Shown here piece after piece: positions 43,966 to 54,692 of a DNA stretch of 64,000 bases. Each line of letters begins with the position of its first letter. Position 1 is the first letter of the stretch. The notes under the pieces are model-generated. The model was not told the origin of the DNA, made no database searches, and worked only from the letters and a program-made list of their open reading frames with translations. The stretch is from Serripes groenlandicus (lineage: Eukaryota > Mollusca > Bivalvia > Cardiida > Cardiidae). The position numbers and the translations under genes were made by a program. The DNA is taken from positions 148,524,555 to 148,588,554 of the forward strand of contig JASEVX010000003.1 of the NCBI GenBank assembly GCA_031761405.1, given 5' to 3'.

Positions 43966-44331
43966 GAAGCGGCCACTATATGCTCATCCCGAAAAAAAAT
44001 CAGGGAGCATAATAAAGGTATAATTATCGAAAGCATTTTTGCTAAGAAGAACTTGTTTATTAATTTTTTCAATTTAGTGATCTGCTGCAAGCATTCTCAT
44101 CTCACAAGCTTGGGGATCAGTGTGTACACTTTCCTCTTAACCTTTTCCTTCAAAGTAACATCAGATCTGCAGCAGATGTCTTTGGATCAATAAAGCAAAA
44201 ATATGTAGAAATATTACAAATAAAAGTATAATCATTGATAGCATTGTGGACACAGAGAACTTGTTATTAAATTAATATTTTCAAAAGTGATCTGCTGCAG
44301 ATGCATAAAAATACATTGGCATGTGGGAGGG
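43966..44331. mobile_element. armed right end and decayed MITE-A
   Basis: The armed-type end described above occupies 43975-44020. From about 44140 a MITE-A relic (TTAACCTTTTCCTTCAAAGT, AGATCTGCAGCAGATGTCTT, GTGATCTGCTGCAGATGCAT) runs to GCATGTGGGAGGG at 44331, where a SINE is inserted. Confidence 0.6.
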
Positions 44332-44566
44332 TTTGTTTTTTTGTTTGTTTGGAGTTTAACGCCGCTTTCAACAGCTTTGGTCATATCACGGCGGTCAGTG
44401 CACCTACCCATGTTTTCCTGGCTTTCCCACACCAGTACTTACACAACATTCTTTCGAAGCCACTGACTACTTTCTCACATAGATCAGAGGTGAGAGGCAA
44501 TGGAAAACATCGCCCGAAAGAATGTCGCCGCAACCGGGTATCGAACCCGTGACCTCCAGATCACGG
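44332..44566 (-). mobile_element. tRNA-derived SINE with 13-bp target duplication
   Basis: Minus-strand head GCCCGTGATCTGGAGGTCAC and GGGTTCGATACCCGGTTGC (B box at about 44533-44545). Body to TGATATGACCAAAGCTGTTG, tail AAAGCGGCGTTAAACTCC and an AAACAAACAAAAAAACAAA end. It is bounded by GCATGTGGGAGGG at 44319-44331 and 44567-44579, a perfect target-site duplication from LINE-assisted integration. At 235 bp it is complete and among the younger insertions here. Confidence 0.92.
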
Positions 44567-44589
44567 GCATGTGGGAGGGACTAATCAAA

Positions 44590-44790
44590 TAATGACCCAC
44601 ACCCGCAAATACCCTTTGTTCCAACCCTGTCCATGATATGATGATCTTTATATCTCTTGTGTATGTATAACTTTGTGTATATACCGGGTATTGTATTGCT
44701 TGCTCTGAGGCCCACATGGAAGATTGGGACAACCCAAATGTGTAGCCTCATAAAATAAAGTTGTTATAATTATTATCTGATTAATTGAAG
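44590..44790 (+). mobile_element. possible 3' tail of a non-LTR retrotransposon
   Basis: The sequence ATATCTCTTGTGTATGTATA, GGTATTGTATTGCTTGCTCT, CCTCATAAAATAAAGTTGTT and ATAATTATTATC reads like a transcript 3' end with AATAAA followed by a short A/T repeat, as in some CR1/L2-like elements. No ORF upstream supports it, and it could equally be an ordinary gene's 3' UTR. Confidence 0.3.
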
Positions 44791-45049
44791 AACTGGGATG
44801 GAAAGATAATGTATGGTATAAACTATGTGTATAGGACAGTGAAACCCCTCCAATAGGCGCAATATTGAACATTCTCCCTTTCTGTACAATGTTTTCAAAA
44901 GCATAAACCATGTCACCTGTAACAGAGAAATGTATAAATCACTTTACTTTCAAACAACAAGTTATAGAATACTGCAGGAAAGATAACTCTGAGTAATGTA
45001 CTATATCAATTTGGTAAATGGTTGCTCCCCTTTCAATACCTGTTGCTAG

Positions 45050-45288
45050 ATTGATTGAATGGGGTTTAACCCTGTTTTCAACAATATTTCAGTCATATCA
45101 CGGCAGCCAGCTCACCTACTCAGGTGGTACCTGGCTTTCTCACTCAAGTACTCTACACAACAGGCTTGCAAAGTCAGTGACTTTTGTCAAACATCGGAAA
45201 GAGTTGGCCAAGCTGGGGTTCACACTAACTCACAAGCCCTGGATAATCAGCCCCAGAACTTTACTACTGTCTGAGCTACCAGGGCTTG
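45050..45288 (-). mobile_element. tRNA-derived SINE
   Basis: Minus-strand head GCCCTGGTAGCTCAGACAGT (A box) and GTGAGTTAGTGTGAACCCC (B-box region), body with TTTCCGATGTTTGACAAAAG, tail TGATATGACTGAAATATTGT and GGGTTAAACCCC. It shares body and tail with the SINEs at 13627 and 44332 but has a different tRNA-like head sequence. No clear target duplication. Confidence 0.75.
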
Positions 45289-45712
45289 GCTTCAATAACT
45301 ATAAGTGAATTCTCTAGAGCAGCAAACTATATCATCTGATATTATTATAACTTGTGAAAATTGCTTCTCTGTCTGTCAGTCTCTCTCATAAACTCTTCCT
45401 TGTCTCCCAGTCTCTAATTTTGTTATCCTTTTGTGACAGTTTGTCTATTTTACTGAGTTATAAAAGTTCTGTATGTCTCTCTAAATTACATACTGTGTTA
45501 CTTCCAAAGGGTAGATTAACCCTTGAACAAAAATATGAGTGGGTACATTGATATAGAGCCATGTTACTCAGGATAGCGTTACAGGGTCAACATAGACCTC
45601 TTGTTAGATCCACTGCTTGCTTGAATATAAACGTTTAGAAGCAATAAGGAAACATCATCCAATGCTCTGGTAATAAACCATTTCTCACATACAAAAAATC
45701 TGTAGCAGACAT
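45289..45712. other. intergenic, ends in a MITE-A scrap
   Basis: Unrecognised sequence with a pyrimidine-rich stretch (CTGTCTGTCAGTCTCTCTC). CATTTCTCACATACAAAAAA with TCTGTAGCAGAC at 45680-45710 resembles a MITE-A left end, interrupted by the next element. Confidence 0.4.
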
Positions 45713-47513
45713 GAGCCATAATATGGTGTCCGGGATTTTGTGTTACATCACAGAGTCATTATTTATTCTCCTTTATTTGAAGAACTATGTGTTTTATAGT
45801 TTATCAGCATGTCACAAACTGTTAGAAACTACTAAATCTATTAAATAATATGCTATTGATTTCTGAAAGAACTGATAAACTCCTTTAATTAATACTTTTC
45901 TTGAGCATTTTCGCCGTGTCCTTCCCGACAAAGGCATGGGAGGACTTTTTGAAAACCAAAACAAACTGTTTTTCTTTATATTTAAAGTTTGGAAACTAAT
46001 ATATGTGAAATAATAATTTAAAAAATTACTTGTAAATATAACTTTAAGATTTAATAGAGCGACGTAAATACGATTTTGATTTGAATATAAAATCCTGGAC
46101 ATCGGCGTAACGAATGTGTCCACCCAGTTACATCACGTCTAAATAGCATCAAAACTCGAAACCTGGACCGATAACCATATTTTCATTGCATACAAATCAC
46201 GTGATCACTTACATTTTTTGTTAATGTCGTAAACATGTTGTTCTGGGACAGATATCTTTTATTTGACAGGGAGTCAAAATATTGTTTATCAAAATGGTGT
46301 CTTTTTTGGTTACGCCCTATTATTTTGTTATAATTAAAAAATGCTTCGTCAATCACCTAGGAGGAAACTAAATTTTGGCCGTTCTATTTACGACATTAAA
46401 CATCGCAACTATTTACGACAGTTATAGACGTTTTACAACAAGAGTGTTTTAAAATGGCAGCTCGAAAATGACAGTCAGACTTCTGAAATTTTGTTACGCC
46501 GGCACCAAGCCGATTGAGGTCATCAATGGTTGCTTATAATGTATCGCAATGCGTAGTAACTTCCTATTTCGTTATTTAAATTGTCCAGAGATGTTTGCGA
46601 ACCTATTTAATTCACTACGAAGAACTTATTATTATTTTTGACTGGGGGAAAAAAATCGCGATTTTTTTTCTCTTTTGCCTTGTAACGTTGACTGTCCTGG
46701 AAAGCATATTCTACCTCCATAAGCATTGTGCTTACATAATAAATACATATTTGCATGATAAGTATATTTTAATTTAACTGGAGAATTATTTATACTGAAA
46801 ATGTTTATGCTATTATATTACACACTTATATGAAGTGCACAATTGGTGTCCAGTTACATCATTTTGTGTCTTGTTACACACCAGTTTGTGTCCTGTTACA
46901 CCATTCTTTATCTAGTTGTATACTATTAATTATTTCACTAAATAAACCATTTATTTATTGAAATAATTCCAAATAAAGATGGTGAAAATGTAAATTAGAT
47001 CTAAAAAAAAAAAACTAGGCATACTCTTCATAAAATTGATTTATTACAATGGTGTCCTGTGTTACTAACAATACAATTGAATTAGTGTCCAGTTACATCA
47101 TTTTGTGTCCTGTTACACACCAGTTTGTGTCCTGTTACATCATGTTGTGTCCTGTTACACCATTCTTTATCTAGTTGTATTCTATTAATTGTTTCACTAA
47201 ATAAACCATTTATTTATTGAAATAATTCCAAATAAAGATGGTGAAAATGTAAATTAGATCTAAAAAAATTAACTAGGCATACTCTTCATAAAATTGATTT
47301 ATTACATGGTGTCCTGTGTTACTAACAATACAATTTAAAACCCACATTTCTCTTTATTTAAAGATAAAATCTGTTTTGACATTTAGAATTTAACAGCTTT
47401 AGATATTGTTCTAAACATATATAGCATTTAATTTGACAAAAGTCAAATATTACAAAAGAGGACACCACAGTGTTTGTGATGTAACTCAAAATCCGGACAC
47501 CATATTATGGCTC
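45713..47513. mobile_element. 1.8-kb TIR element with repeated GTGTCC-GTTACA motif
   Basis: Terminal inverted repeats of about 39 bp: GAGCCATAATATGGTGTCCG followed by GATTTTGTGTTACATCAC on the left and its near-perfect inverse complement on the right. ACAT at 45709-45712 and 47514-47517 is a likely 4-bp target duplication. A motif close to GTGTCCTGTTACATCA appears in both ends and many times inside (for example near 46114, 46846, 46889, 47085, 47137). No transposase frame, so non-autonomous; superfamily not recognised. Confidence 0.8.
46846..47335 (+). repeat. about 240-bp tandem duplication inside the TIR element
   Basis: GTGTCCAGTTACATCATTTT at 46846 and 47085. Each copy contains CCATTCTTTATCTAGTTGTA, AATAATTCCAAATAAAGATG and CTAGGCATACTCTTCATAAA. 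The second copy has one additional GTGTCCTGTTACA word (about 26 bp). Confidence 0.88.
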
Positions 47514-47844
47514 ACATATTTGAATATATACATCATGAGAAAAATCTCTAAAACATCTGGTAAGACAAGATCGTAAAATGTGCCAGACAGAGCGTCACTC
47601 TGACATACCAAATAATGCTATTAATACTTTTAATTTTTTGCCGATAACAATCTTTGGAGTTTTTGTTTACTTATATTCATTCCTATCCTTTTCAATATTG
47701 AAGCAGTAAAAACTGACAAGGTAGTTTAAATGAGGTTTTTTTTCATCCTTTTCTTTAAATTCTATTCCTTCTATTTAATCTACTAAAACAGAATTTGCAT
47801 TTAAAAAAGTATTGAAAATATGATGGCTTAAATTGCATTTAACT
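47514..47844. other. intergenic, nothing recognised
   Basis: AT-rich with no ORF, RNA or repeat that I recognise. The first 50 bp may be the other side of the interrupted MITE-A. Confidence 0.4.
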
Positions 47845-47968
47845 AGAATGGAGTGCTCCGCGGAGCATGTGTGTCACCTGCACCTGCTCATTGAAAGTGT
47901 GACGGACGCCGGACAAAAACAAAAGTAATCCCTTAGTGCCTACCATGCTACGCAAGGTGACACAAAAA
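47845..47968 (+). mobile_element. core-less armed element, family F8 (GTGTCACCT arms)
   Basis: A palindrome ATGCTCCGCGGAGCAT-like word (GTGCTCCGCGGAGCAT, about 47853), arm GTGTCACCT at about 47871, GTGACGGACGCCGGAC linker, then CTTAGTGCCTACCATGCTAC, inverse arm AGGTGACAC and AAAAA. The tandem core is absent, leaving about 125 bp. Confidence 0.65.
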
Positions 47969-48309
47969 CTGTCAATTAAATCAGTTATCAGTTTGTAAAA
48001 AGAAAATGGTCTATTTCTGCTTGACATTGTTTATTTGAATGATCTTTCCTTTTGTGAACTTTACTACACTTGTCTTGATATGTGAACTGGAAGATTAAAC
48101 AAATTTAAAGGAGTGAATCGAGCAATGTAAATGGAGTGGGCATATTGAAGAACACTGATCAGACTATACGCACTAAAATTTTGATCTTCTCACAAAACAA
48201 ATGACATTTTATTGTCTAGAACAAGATTAAACACCAAGACAGATGCTAACAATTTCATAAAATGTTTCTCTTTTCCAATCTCGAAGGCTTTTCCTAAACA
48301 TTTGTTTTA
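47969..48309. other. intergenic, nothing recognised
   Basis: AT-rich unrecognised sequence between two armed elements. Confidence 0.4.
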
Positions 48310-48587
48310 ACAAGAGTTGTCAGAGGACAGCGCGCTCGACCATACCACCGCTTATTAGTTACTGAGATATGAACTCTAATGTAGTTGCATGCAAAACATC
48401 AACCAGAATTTCTTAAAGGGTGATAATTTGCATTATATGCAAGATAGAGTTATCTAACTTGATTGTTTACATAGGTGTGATGGTTCGAAAATGTTGTATA
48501 CAGTTTCAATACAATGCATCAAGTAGTTACTAAGATATGGTCTCCAAATGAAGTTGCATGCAAAACTTTAACCAAATTTCTAGGTAA
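48310..48587 (+). mobile_element. armed element F2, truncated after one and a half core units
   Basis: Head ACAAGAGTTGTCAGAGGACA, arm CGCTCGACCATACC; core as in 23535-25216 (GTAGTTGCATGCAAAACATC). The unit stops at AAATTTCTAGGTAA where another head begins. Confidence 0.75.
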
Positions 48588-49705
48588 ACAAGAGGGCCAA
48601 GATGACCCTAAATCGATCACCTTAAATATGTTTAAAGTGTTTACCTAAACGAGTCTATGTAAAACAAGTGATCCCCAGGTTGGGGCCATTTTTGACACCA
48701 GGACTATAATTTGACCAATCTTGGTAGAGGTCCACTAGATGAAGTTAGATTTCAAATATCAAGTTTTAGACAAGATTTTTTAAAGTTTTTCCCTATACAA
48801 GTATAATATTATGTAAAACAAGTGACCCGGATTGGGGACATTTTTTACCCCAGGGCTATAATTTGAACAATCTTGATAGAGGTCAACTAGATGAAGCTAC
48901 ATACCAAATATCAAAAGCTTGGACATTCTACCTTCAGACAAGAAGATTTTTAAAGTTTCTCCCTATAAGAGTAAAAAACAAGAGACCCCGGGGTGTGGCC
49001 ATTTTTGACCCTAGGGTAATAATTTAAACAATATTGGTAGAGGTCCAATAGATGACGCTACATACCAAATATCAAAGGCCTGGGCTTACTCCTTTTAGAC
49101 AAGATGATTTTTAAAGTCTTTTCCATATACAAGCCTATGTAAAACAAGTGACACCAGGACTATAATTTGACCAATCTTGGTAGAAGTCTGTTAGATGAAG
49201 TTAGATTACAAATATCAACTTTTAGACAAGATTTTTATAATTTGAACAATCTTGGTAGAGGTCAACTAGATGAAGCTGTATACCAAATATCAAAAGCCTG
49301 GACATTCTACCTTCAGACAAGATGTTTTTTTAAGTTTCTCCCTATACGAGTCTTCGTAAAACAAGTGACCCAAGGGCTATAATTTGAACAAGATTAATAC
49401 AGGTCCAATAAATGAAACTCCATACCAAAGATCAAAGGCCTGGGCCTCCTCCTTTTAGACAAGAAGATTTTTAAAGCTTTTTCCCTATATGAGTCTATGT
49501 AAAACAAGTGACCAGGAGTCATTTTTGACCCCAGGGCTATAAATTGAACAATCTTGGTAGAGGTCCACTAGATGAAGCAACATACCAAATATCAAAGGCC
49601 TTTGCCTTCTACTTTTAGACAAGAAGATTTTTCAAGTGTTTTCCCTATACGAGTCTATGTTAAACAAGTGACCCCAGGAATGGGTCATTTTTGACCCCAG
49701 GGCTT
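48588..49705 (+). mobile_element. armed element with F1-like head and a third core type
   Basis: Head ACAAGAGGGCCAAGATGACC, arm-like GATCACCTTAA. The core is about seven units of 150-180 bp: TATAATTTGAACAATCTTGG, TAGAGGTCCACTAGATGAAG, ACCAAATATCAAAGGCCTGG, TTTTAGACAAGAAGATTTTT, GAGTCTATGTAAAACAAGTG. Some units are shortened. The array stops abruptly at CCCCAGGGCTTACC with no linker or right arm. Confidence 0.75.
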
Positions 49706-50640
49706 ACCATCTCACGCTATTGTGTACTACGGATCGAGTGTCCTAGTGTTTTGACAATAATCAGCTGATTGTCGCCGAATAGCAGTTTGCACCTGTTGAA
49801 TTTTCATACCTTCAATCAAGGAATGGCGCATAAAGGTAATTAACGGTTGTTTTACGTTTTTTGACCCATGTTTAAATTATTCTTAATTGATGGTCCAATT
49901 GGTATGTTTGACATGTTATTCATTGAATACATTGTTAACTCAATTTCTCAAGTAACACAAATGAATTATCTGTGGTACCAATTGTAAACACATACGTGCA
50001 CAGCATGTTAAACTTGGTGTGCAGAAAAGTGGGGCAAGTGAGAATCTTAGCAGGACAAGTGGCATTCTGAAAGTCACTTGTCCTGGAAAAGTGTCTGATT
50101 TTCTTTTTTTGTACACCCCTGATTGATCCTGTTTATTGAATTTGATGTTGTAAAGTTAAATTGTATAATTATAATAACAAATTGTTTGTCACAGTTGTTA
50201 CATAATCTTTATCAAAATTTTAATTCATGATGTTGTTTGTATATAATCAGTTATAATTGCAATTATAATTATAACTAATCATATGATTAAACAAAAATAG
50301 TTTGATGTTGTTACGTTTCTTTGTTTGTTTCCTTTATTTCCCCCATATATTTGGAGATTTCTTTACATACAAATAAATACAAGTTATGAATATAACAATT
50401 TAACAAATCAATGGAAAGACATATATTTCTTTTATCCAAGCTGATCATTCTTTATTCACTCACACCCAAAACACTCATTCACACATGGCATATTATTTTT
50501 TCAAAATGTATACATTGTTTTACTTATATATAAATGGTTTGTGTTGGACTTCTTGGTTATAAGAATTTCCTTGATAATTTTTGATAAAAGTTATTTTCAC
50601 TAAATTATAAAATGCAGAAAAGGCCAAGTTAGCCAAAAGA
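49706..50640. other. intergenic, mostly unrecognised
   Basis: AT-rich. A local inverted pair GGACAAGTGGCATTC / GAAAGTCACTTGTCC lies at about 50052-50087. No convincing exon or RNA gene. Confidence 0.4.
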
Positions 50641-50800
50641 CCTAATAACATATAGGTCTTTGGTTAGCCCGAGGCCGAGTTGACTCAAGGGGCGAGTTGG
50701 TTAAAGGCCGAGTTGACCCGATACCGTCATAAATGGCTCCCAGACGGGGAATTGAACCCTGGTCTCCCGCGTGAAAGGCGGGGCCACTTTAGTGCATACT
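50641..50800 (-). mobile_element. tRNA-Glu-like 3' half, probably part of a SINE
   Basis: Read on the minus strand, about 50786-50737 gives CGCCTTTCACGCGGGAGACC, AGGGTTCAATTCCCCGTCTG. This is the anticodon arm (loop CTTTCAC, anticodon UUC), variable loop and T arm of tRNA-Glu. The 5' half and D arm are not present, so it is not a functional tRNA. Downstream on the minus strand are palindromic words (AAGACCTAATAACATATAGG) and GGCCGAGTTGACC repeats. Confidence 0.6.
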
Positions 50801-50809
50801 ACATTTGTG

Positions 50810-51855
50810 ACCGGTGTGGCGTGAAATTTGTTCTCCCGTTGTGAGTTCTCATTTCAGTGTGCGCATGCGTATGATTGCACTTCTGCTTCCGTTCTGACGG
50901 GCCGTTGTAAAAGTTCTCCCTTCCATTGCGCATGCGCATGAGAACTGCCACAACGATGTGGCGTGAAATTTGTTCTCCCGTTGTGGGAGTTCTCATTTCG
51001 GTATGCGCGTATGATTACATGAGAACTCCCACAACGGGAGAACTAATTTCACGCCACACATGTGTGGTATGTGGTCTCAGGCTTATTGCGCCCCCAATCA
51101 ATCAACCATTGTGCATGCGAATGAGAACTTCCACAACGGGAGAACAAATTTCACGCCAGACCGGCGTGGTATGCGGTCTCAGTCTCATTGCGCCCCCAAT
51201 CAATCAATCATTGTGCATGCGAATGAGAACTCTCACAACGGGAGAACAAATTTAATGCCACCTGTGTGAAATTTGTTCTCTCGTTGAGCGAGTTCTCATT
51301 TCGGTATGCGGTATGCGGTCTCAGGCTTATTGCGCCCCCAATCAATCAACCATTGTGCATGCGAATGAGAACTCCCACAACGGGAGAACAAATTTAACGC
51401 CACCTGTGTGAAATTTGTTCTCTCGTTGAGCGAGTTCTCATTTCGGTATGCGCATGCGTATGAGAACTCCCACAACGGGAGAACTAATTTCACGCCACAC
51501 CGGCGTGGTATGCGGTCTCAGTCTCATTGCGCATGAGAATGAGAACTCCCACAACGGGAGAACAAATTTCACGCCAGACCGGCGTGGTATGCGGTCTCAG
51601 TCTCATTGCGCCCCCAATCAATCAACCATTGTGCATGCGAATGAGAACTCCCACAACGGGAGAACAAATTTAACGCCACCTGTGTGAAATTTGTTCTCTC
51701 GTTGAGCGAGTTCTCATTTCGGTATGCGCATGCGTATGAGAACTCCCACAACGGGAGAACTAATTTCACGCCACACCGGCGTGGTATGCGGTCTCAGTCT
51801 CATTGCGCATGAGAACTCTCACAACGGGAGAACGAATTTCACGCCACACCGGGGT
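50810..51855. repeat. palindromic satellite, modules in both orientations
   Basis: A module containing GAGAACTCCCACAACGGGAG and AACAAATTTCACGCCA occurs about nine times forward (for example 51024, 51121, 51367, 51461, 51540, 51646, 51738) and about five times inverted (50817, 50959, 51265, 51408, 51686). Spacers contain TGCGGTCTCAGTCTCATTGC and CGCCCCCAATCAATCAA. A 278-bp block is repeated directly (51391 and 51669). Open frames across it encode only the repeated words and are not genes. Confidence 0.85.
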
Positions 51856-53073
51856 AAATTGCAACACAAATTGAAATTGTTGACGGTGGAAACTTGATAA
51901 TGAAAAGCATAGTTTAAAAAGATGACATAACAAAATGGGAAAGATTTTGACTATAAAAATACATAAACACGTACCTGGTACATTTTTCTTTTCTTTATTC
52001 GTCAAATACGTTCAATAAATAAGATAATTGCGTTTAGTGTATAATTTTCGTCATTCGAACTAGGCGCTTTCGGCATGACAGGATTGTTCTCAGTATTTCG
52101 AGATCAGTAAACGCTCTATCAAGATTATGTGCATTTCATGCGTTGACACAACTGAGACTGTTTTAAAACTTTAAACCATTCTATGTTTATTTCGATTTTT
52201 TAACTCGAATGAAATTAACTAAATTGCATGATAGCTAATTTATATTTAAATTTAACAATTTATGTATGCATTCGTTTCCATTCAAGGTAAAAGTATGATA
52301 GTATTTCTATTCATCATTATTTCATTTAGAATATGTGTTTTTTTATATTAGAATATTTAAGAGAGAATAGGAAGTTCGAAATATCCCTTCATCAATTTGA
52401 CCTTAGGCTGAGCTTACTTCAACACGTGAAGAGATAGTGATACATAAGAAACGTTTTGACGAAAAACAGTAAGTTGAGTGAAGTCTTATTATTTTCATTC
52501 ATTGCCTTTTGTATAAAGAGAAGCTAATAGTTAACACAGATTAAACGTAAGGATGCGTTATGAATTTGGATAACAATTTAGAAATTGGTCGTTTTGACAG
52601 ATCTGTCCCAGACTCCCACTACTCTACTCTCTAGATTAACTATTTCTTATGTCCAACTCTACGAGTGATTGGTATGTTAACCTGCATGCTATTTTAGTTC
52701 TTCGGTCCCCTGAGCACGACCATAAGGCTCTGAAGCAGGACCACTTACTCAGTGACTTAGAAGGATGGGCAAATACCTTGAGGATGCGCTTTTAATGCAA
52801 ATGCAGCAATTGTAACGTCTTAAACATAAACTAGAAATCAACTTAATATTATAAAGTATAGAAAAGAATGACAATGGTGACTATTGTTAATTGGTGTAGC
52901 ACATGGATGAACAGGTTTGATGGTAAATATCACTGATTTCCGATTTCTATTGGTCTCTACAGCTGTAGCGGACGACGGTCACAAATCGGGTAATATAAAC
53001 TTTTGTGTTTTCACATCTGACAGACTTTATACTTGAGCTTCATGCACATGAACTTGCCTGAGAGATTACTAGA
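51856..53073. other. intergenic, nothing recognised
   Basis: Low-repeat AT-rich sequence. CTATTGGTCTCTACAG near 52962 and TTTTTACCAG near 53089 resemble splice acceptors but are not linked to a recognisable exon. Confidence 0.35.
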
Positions 53074-53484
53074 TTGCTTTTTACCAGGATTGTGTATGTG
53101 TATACTCTTTCTTATGTATACATAAACAGAAGTCGGCAAATCCAGAATCAATCATTTACAGTAAATACTGAGACCATACATGAGTTTTACCAGCTTAATG
53201 GTAGAATTTTACAGCAATTCCTTGAAAACCTTCACACTACTTTCTCGGAACACAGTAAATTGATTTTCCATATTGGCACCGAAAAAGTCAACTCTGACCT
53301 AGGTTTTCTCAGAAGGAACTTAAAACCCTGCCCGAACACTGCTGAGAAACAGCATACCCGTCACATGAAACTGAGATCAACTTTTGAACACAGATCTTTA
53401 GTCTGGAACCAATATCTACAATTTACAAAGTCATTTCTCCAAGATAGAAAATGTGAAATGTCAAGCTGCAAGATTCATCTTTAA
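53074..53484 (+). CDS. unidentified 136-codon ORF
   Basis: The frame opens MLFTRIVYVYTLSYVY and includes FYQLNGRILQQFLENLHT and HMKLRSTFEHRSLVWNQY. It lies outside the recognised repeats, in sequence with fewer interspersed elements than its surroundings. I recognise no domain. A putative acceptor (TTTTTACCAG) falls just inside its start. It could be an exon, a retrotransposon scrap or chance; low confidence. Confidence 0.2.
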   Translation: MLFTRIVYVYTLSYVYINRSRQIQNQSFTVNTETIHEFYQLNGRILQQFLENLHTTFSEHSKLIFHIGTEKVNSDLGFLRRNLKPCPNTAEKQHTRHMKLRSTFEHRSLVWNQYLQFTKSFLQDRKCEMSSCKIHL

Positions 53485-54420
53485 TTCTTAGGGGACAATA
53501 CCGCCAGAGATCCTGGATACATTACACAGGTCTATGCCCACAAGCTGAAACTTCCACCACTCTAGGACAGAAGAAAAGGCAACAGACTGATATTCTGCTT
53601 TAAGGTTGTCTCGAGGGGCTGGTGCTAGTAAGCATGCTGCATAGCCTTGGGGTCACACCTAGAACTTTCATAAACTGTAAAACAGACAATTGTATAGACA
53701 AGCAAACTATCAATCATAGTAGATGTTTCAAGCCTCTACAAGTACAGTGCAATAAAGAACCCTTAACAAATTCCTTTGTCTCTTAAACTATAGTGCTGTG
53801 GATTGGAACAAACTGGATGACAGTGTTGCTTGCGCAAAGTCAGTAAACTGCTTCAAAGGAGCAGTACTCCATTATGACTAATATCCATTCTGCTCTCTCT
53901 CTCTACCAGATCAAGATGTGTTCAATGTGAGCTACCTTTGTTCGTCATGGGTCATCCGGTGATCGCTGTCAACAGTTTGCTGGCAGACACTCCAGAGGCC
54001 ACAATTTTCATCAAATCCAATCATCAAACTTATTCAAAAATTTGTCCTGGTGATTATCTCAATCAAGTCTGAATATGACTTTTGAGGCATGTCCAGCCAA
54101 ACTAGGTCACTAGATCAAATTTAAAAAAAAAATATTGTCTGCATCTGAACTACAAAATGATAGAACAAAATTCAGAATGTTGGTTTTGATGATATCTTGA
54201 CTAAGTATGGGTAATGTTGGTTCAGAAACTAGATCACTACGGCAAATTTAAGAAAAAATCTTAGTGGACAGTCTAGTCAGTTACACCTGTATATCAGACT
54301 CAATGGCAAACATAGGAAAGCTTCCTGATTACAAGTAAAACACATATTAACATTAATCAACAGTTTGGATCAAAATCTAGCGGAACCAGTTTATTTTATA
54401 ATAAGTGGTAAACGAAGACT
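53485..54420. other. intergenic, nothing certain
   Basis: Around 54110-54260, AACTAGGTCACTAGATCAAA and GATGATATCTTGACTAAGTA resemble the inverse of the GACCTAGTGACC tandem unit seen at 36 and 43 kb. No gene seen. Confidence 0.4.
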
Positions 54421-54600
54421 TTAAAAATGGTAGGATTGTAATTGTTTCCATCCTTGGATCAGGATTGCAAGGTTAGCATTACAACTGACTGGCTGGTGTC
54501 TGGATAAATGGACCAGCAGTACTGGTAACTTACTAAGGAAACACTGATATAATTGAAAAATTGTTAAAAGTGGCGTTAAACGCCAAACAATCAATAAAAT
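54421..54600 (+). mobile_element. SINE 3' part, forward
   Basis: AAAAGTGGCGTTAAACGCCA followed by AACAATCAATAAAATC (54565-54600) is the GGCGTTAAAC tail seen in inverse sense in the SINE at 44332. The upstream part (ACCAGCAGTACTGGTAACTT) is the diverged body. The tRNA head is missing. Confidence 0.65.
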
Positions 54601-54692
54601 CAAAATCTAGTGGAACCAGTATTGTTATTTGTACTCATTGAGACAAATTTTGAGATTTTGTATATGAAGTCTATTGAAAGAACAGCAACAAT

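Noticed and set aside
44520..44566. Functional tRNA on the minus strand
   Set aside because: Only A/B-box-like parts of a SINE head are present, with target-site duplication around the whole SINE.
46640..46777. Hydrophobic ORF (about 60 codons at 46595-46777) as a membrane protein gene
   Set aside because: It is inside the non-autonomous TIR element, AT-rich, with no homology that I recognise.
50926..51687. ORFs with repeated NENSHNGRTNF / MRMRTPTTGEQISR peptides
   Set aside because: Pure translation of the palindromic satellite module in several frames; no start context and no non-repeat part.
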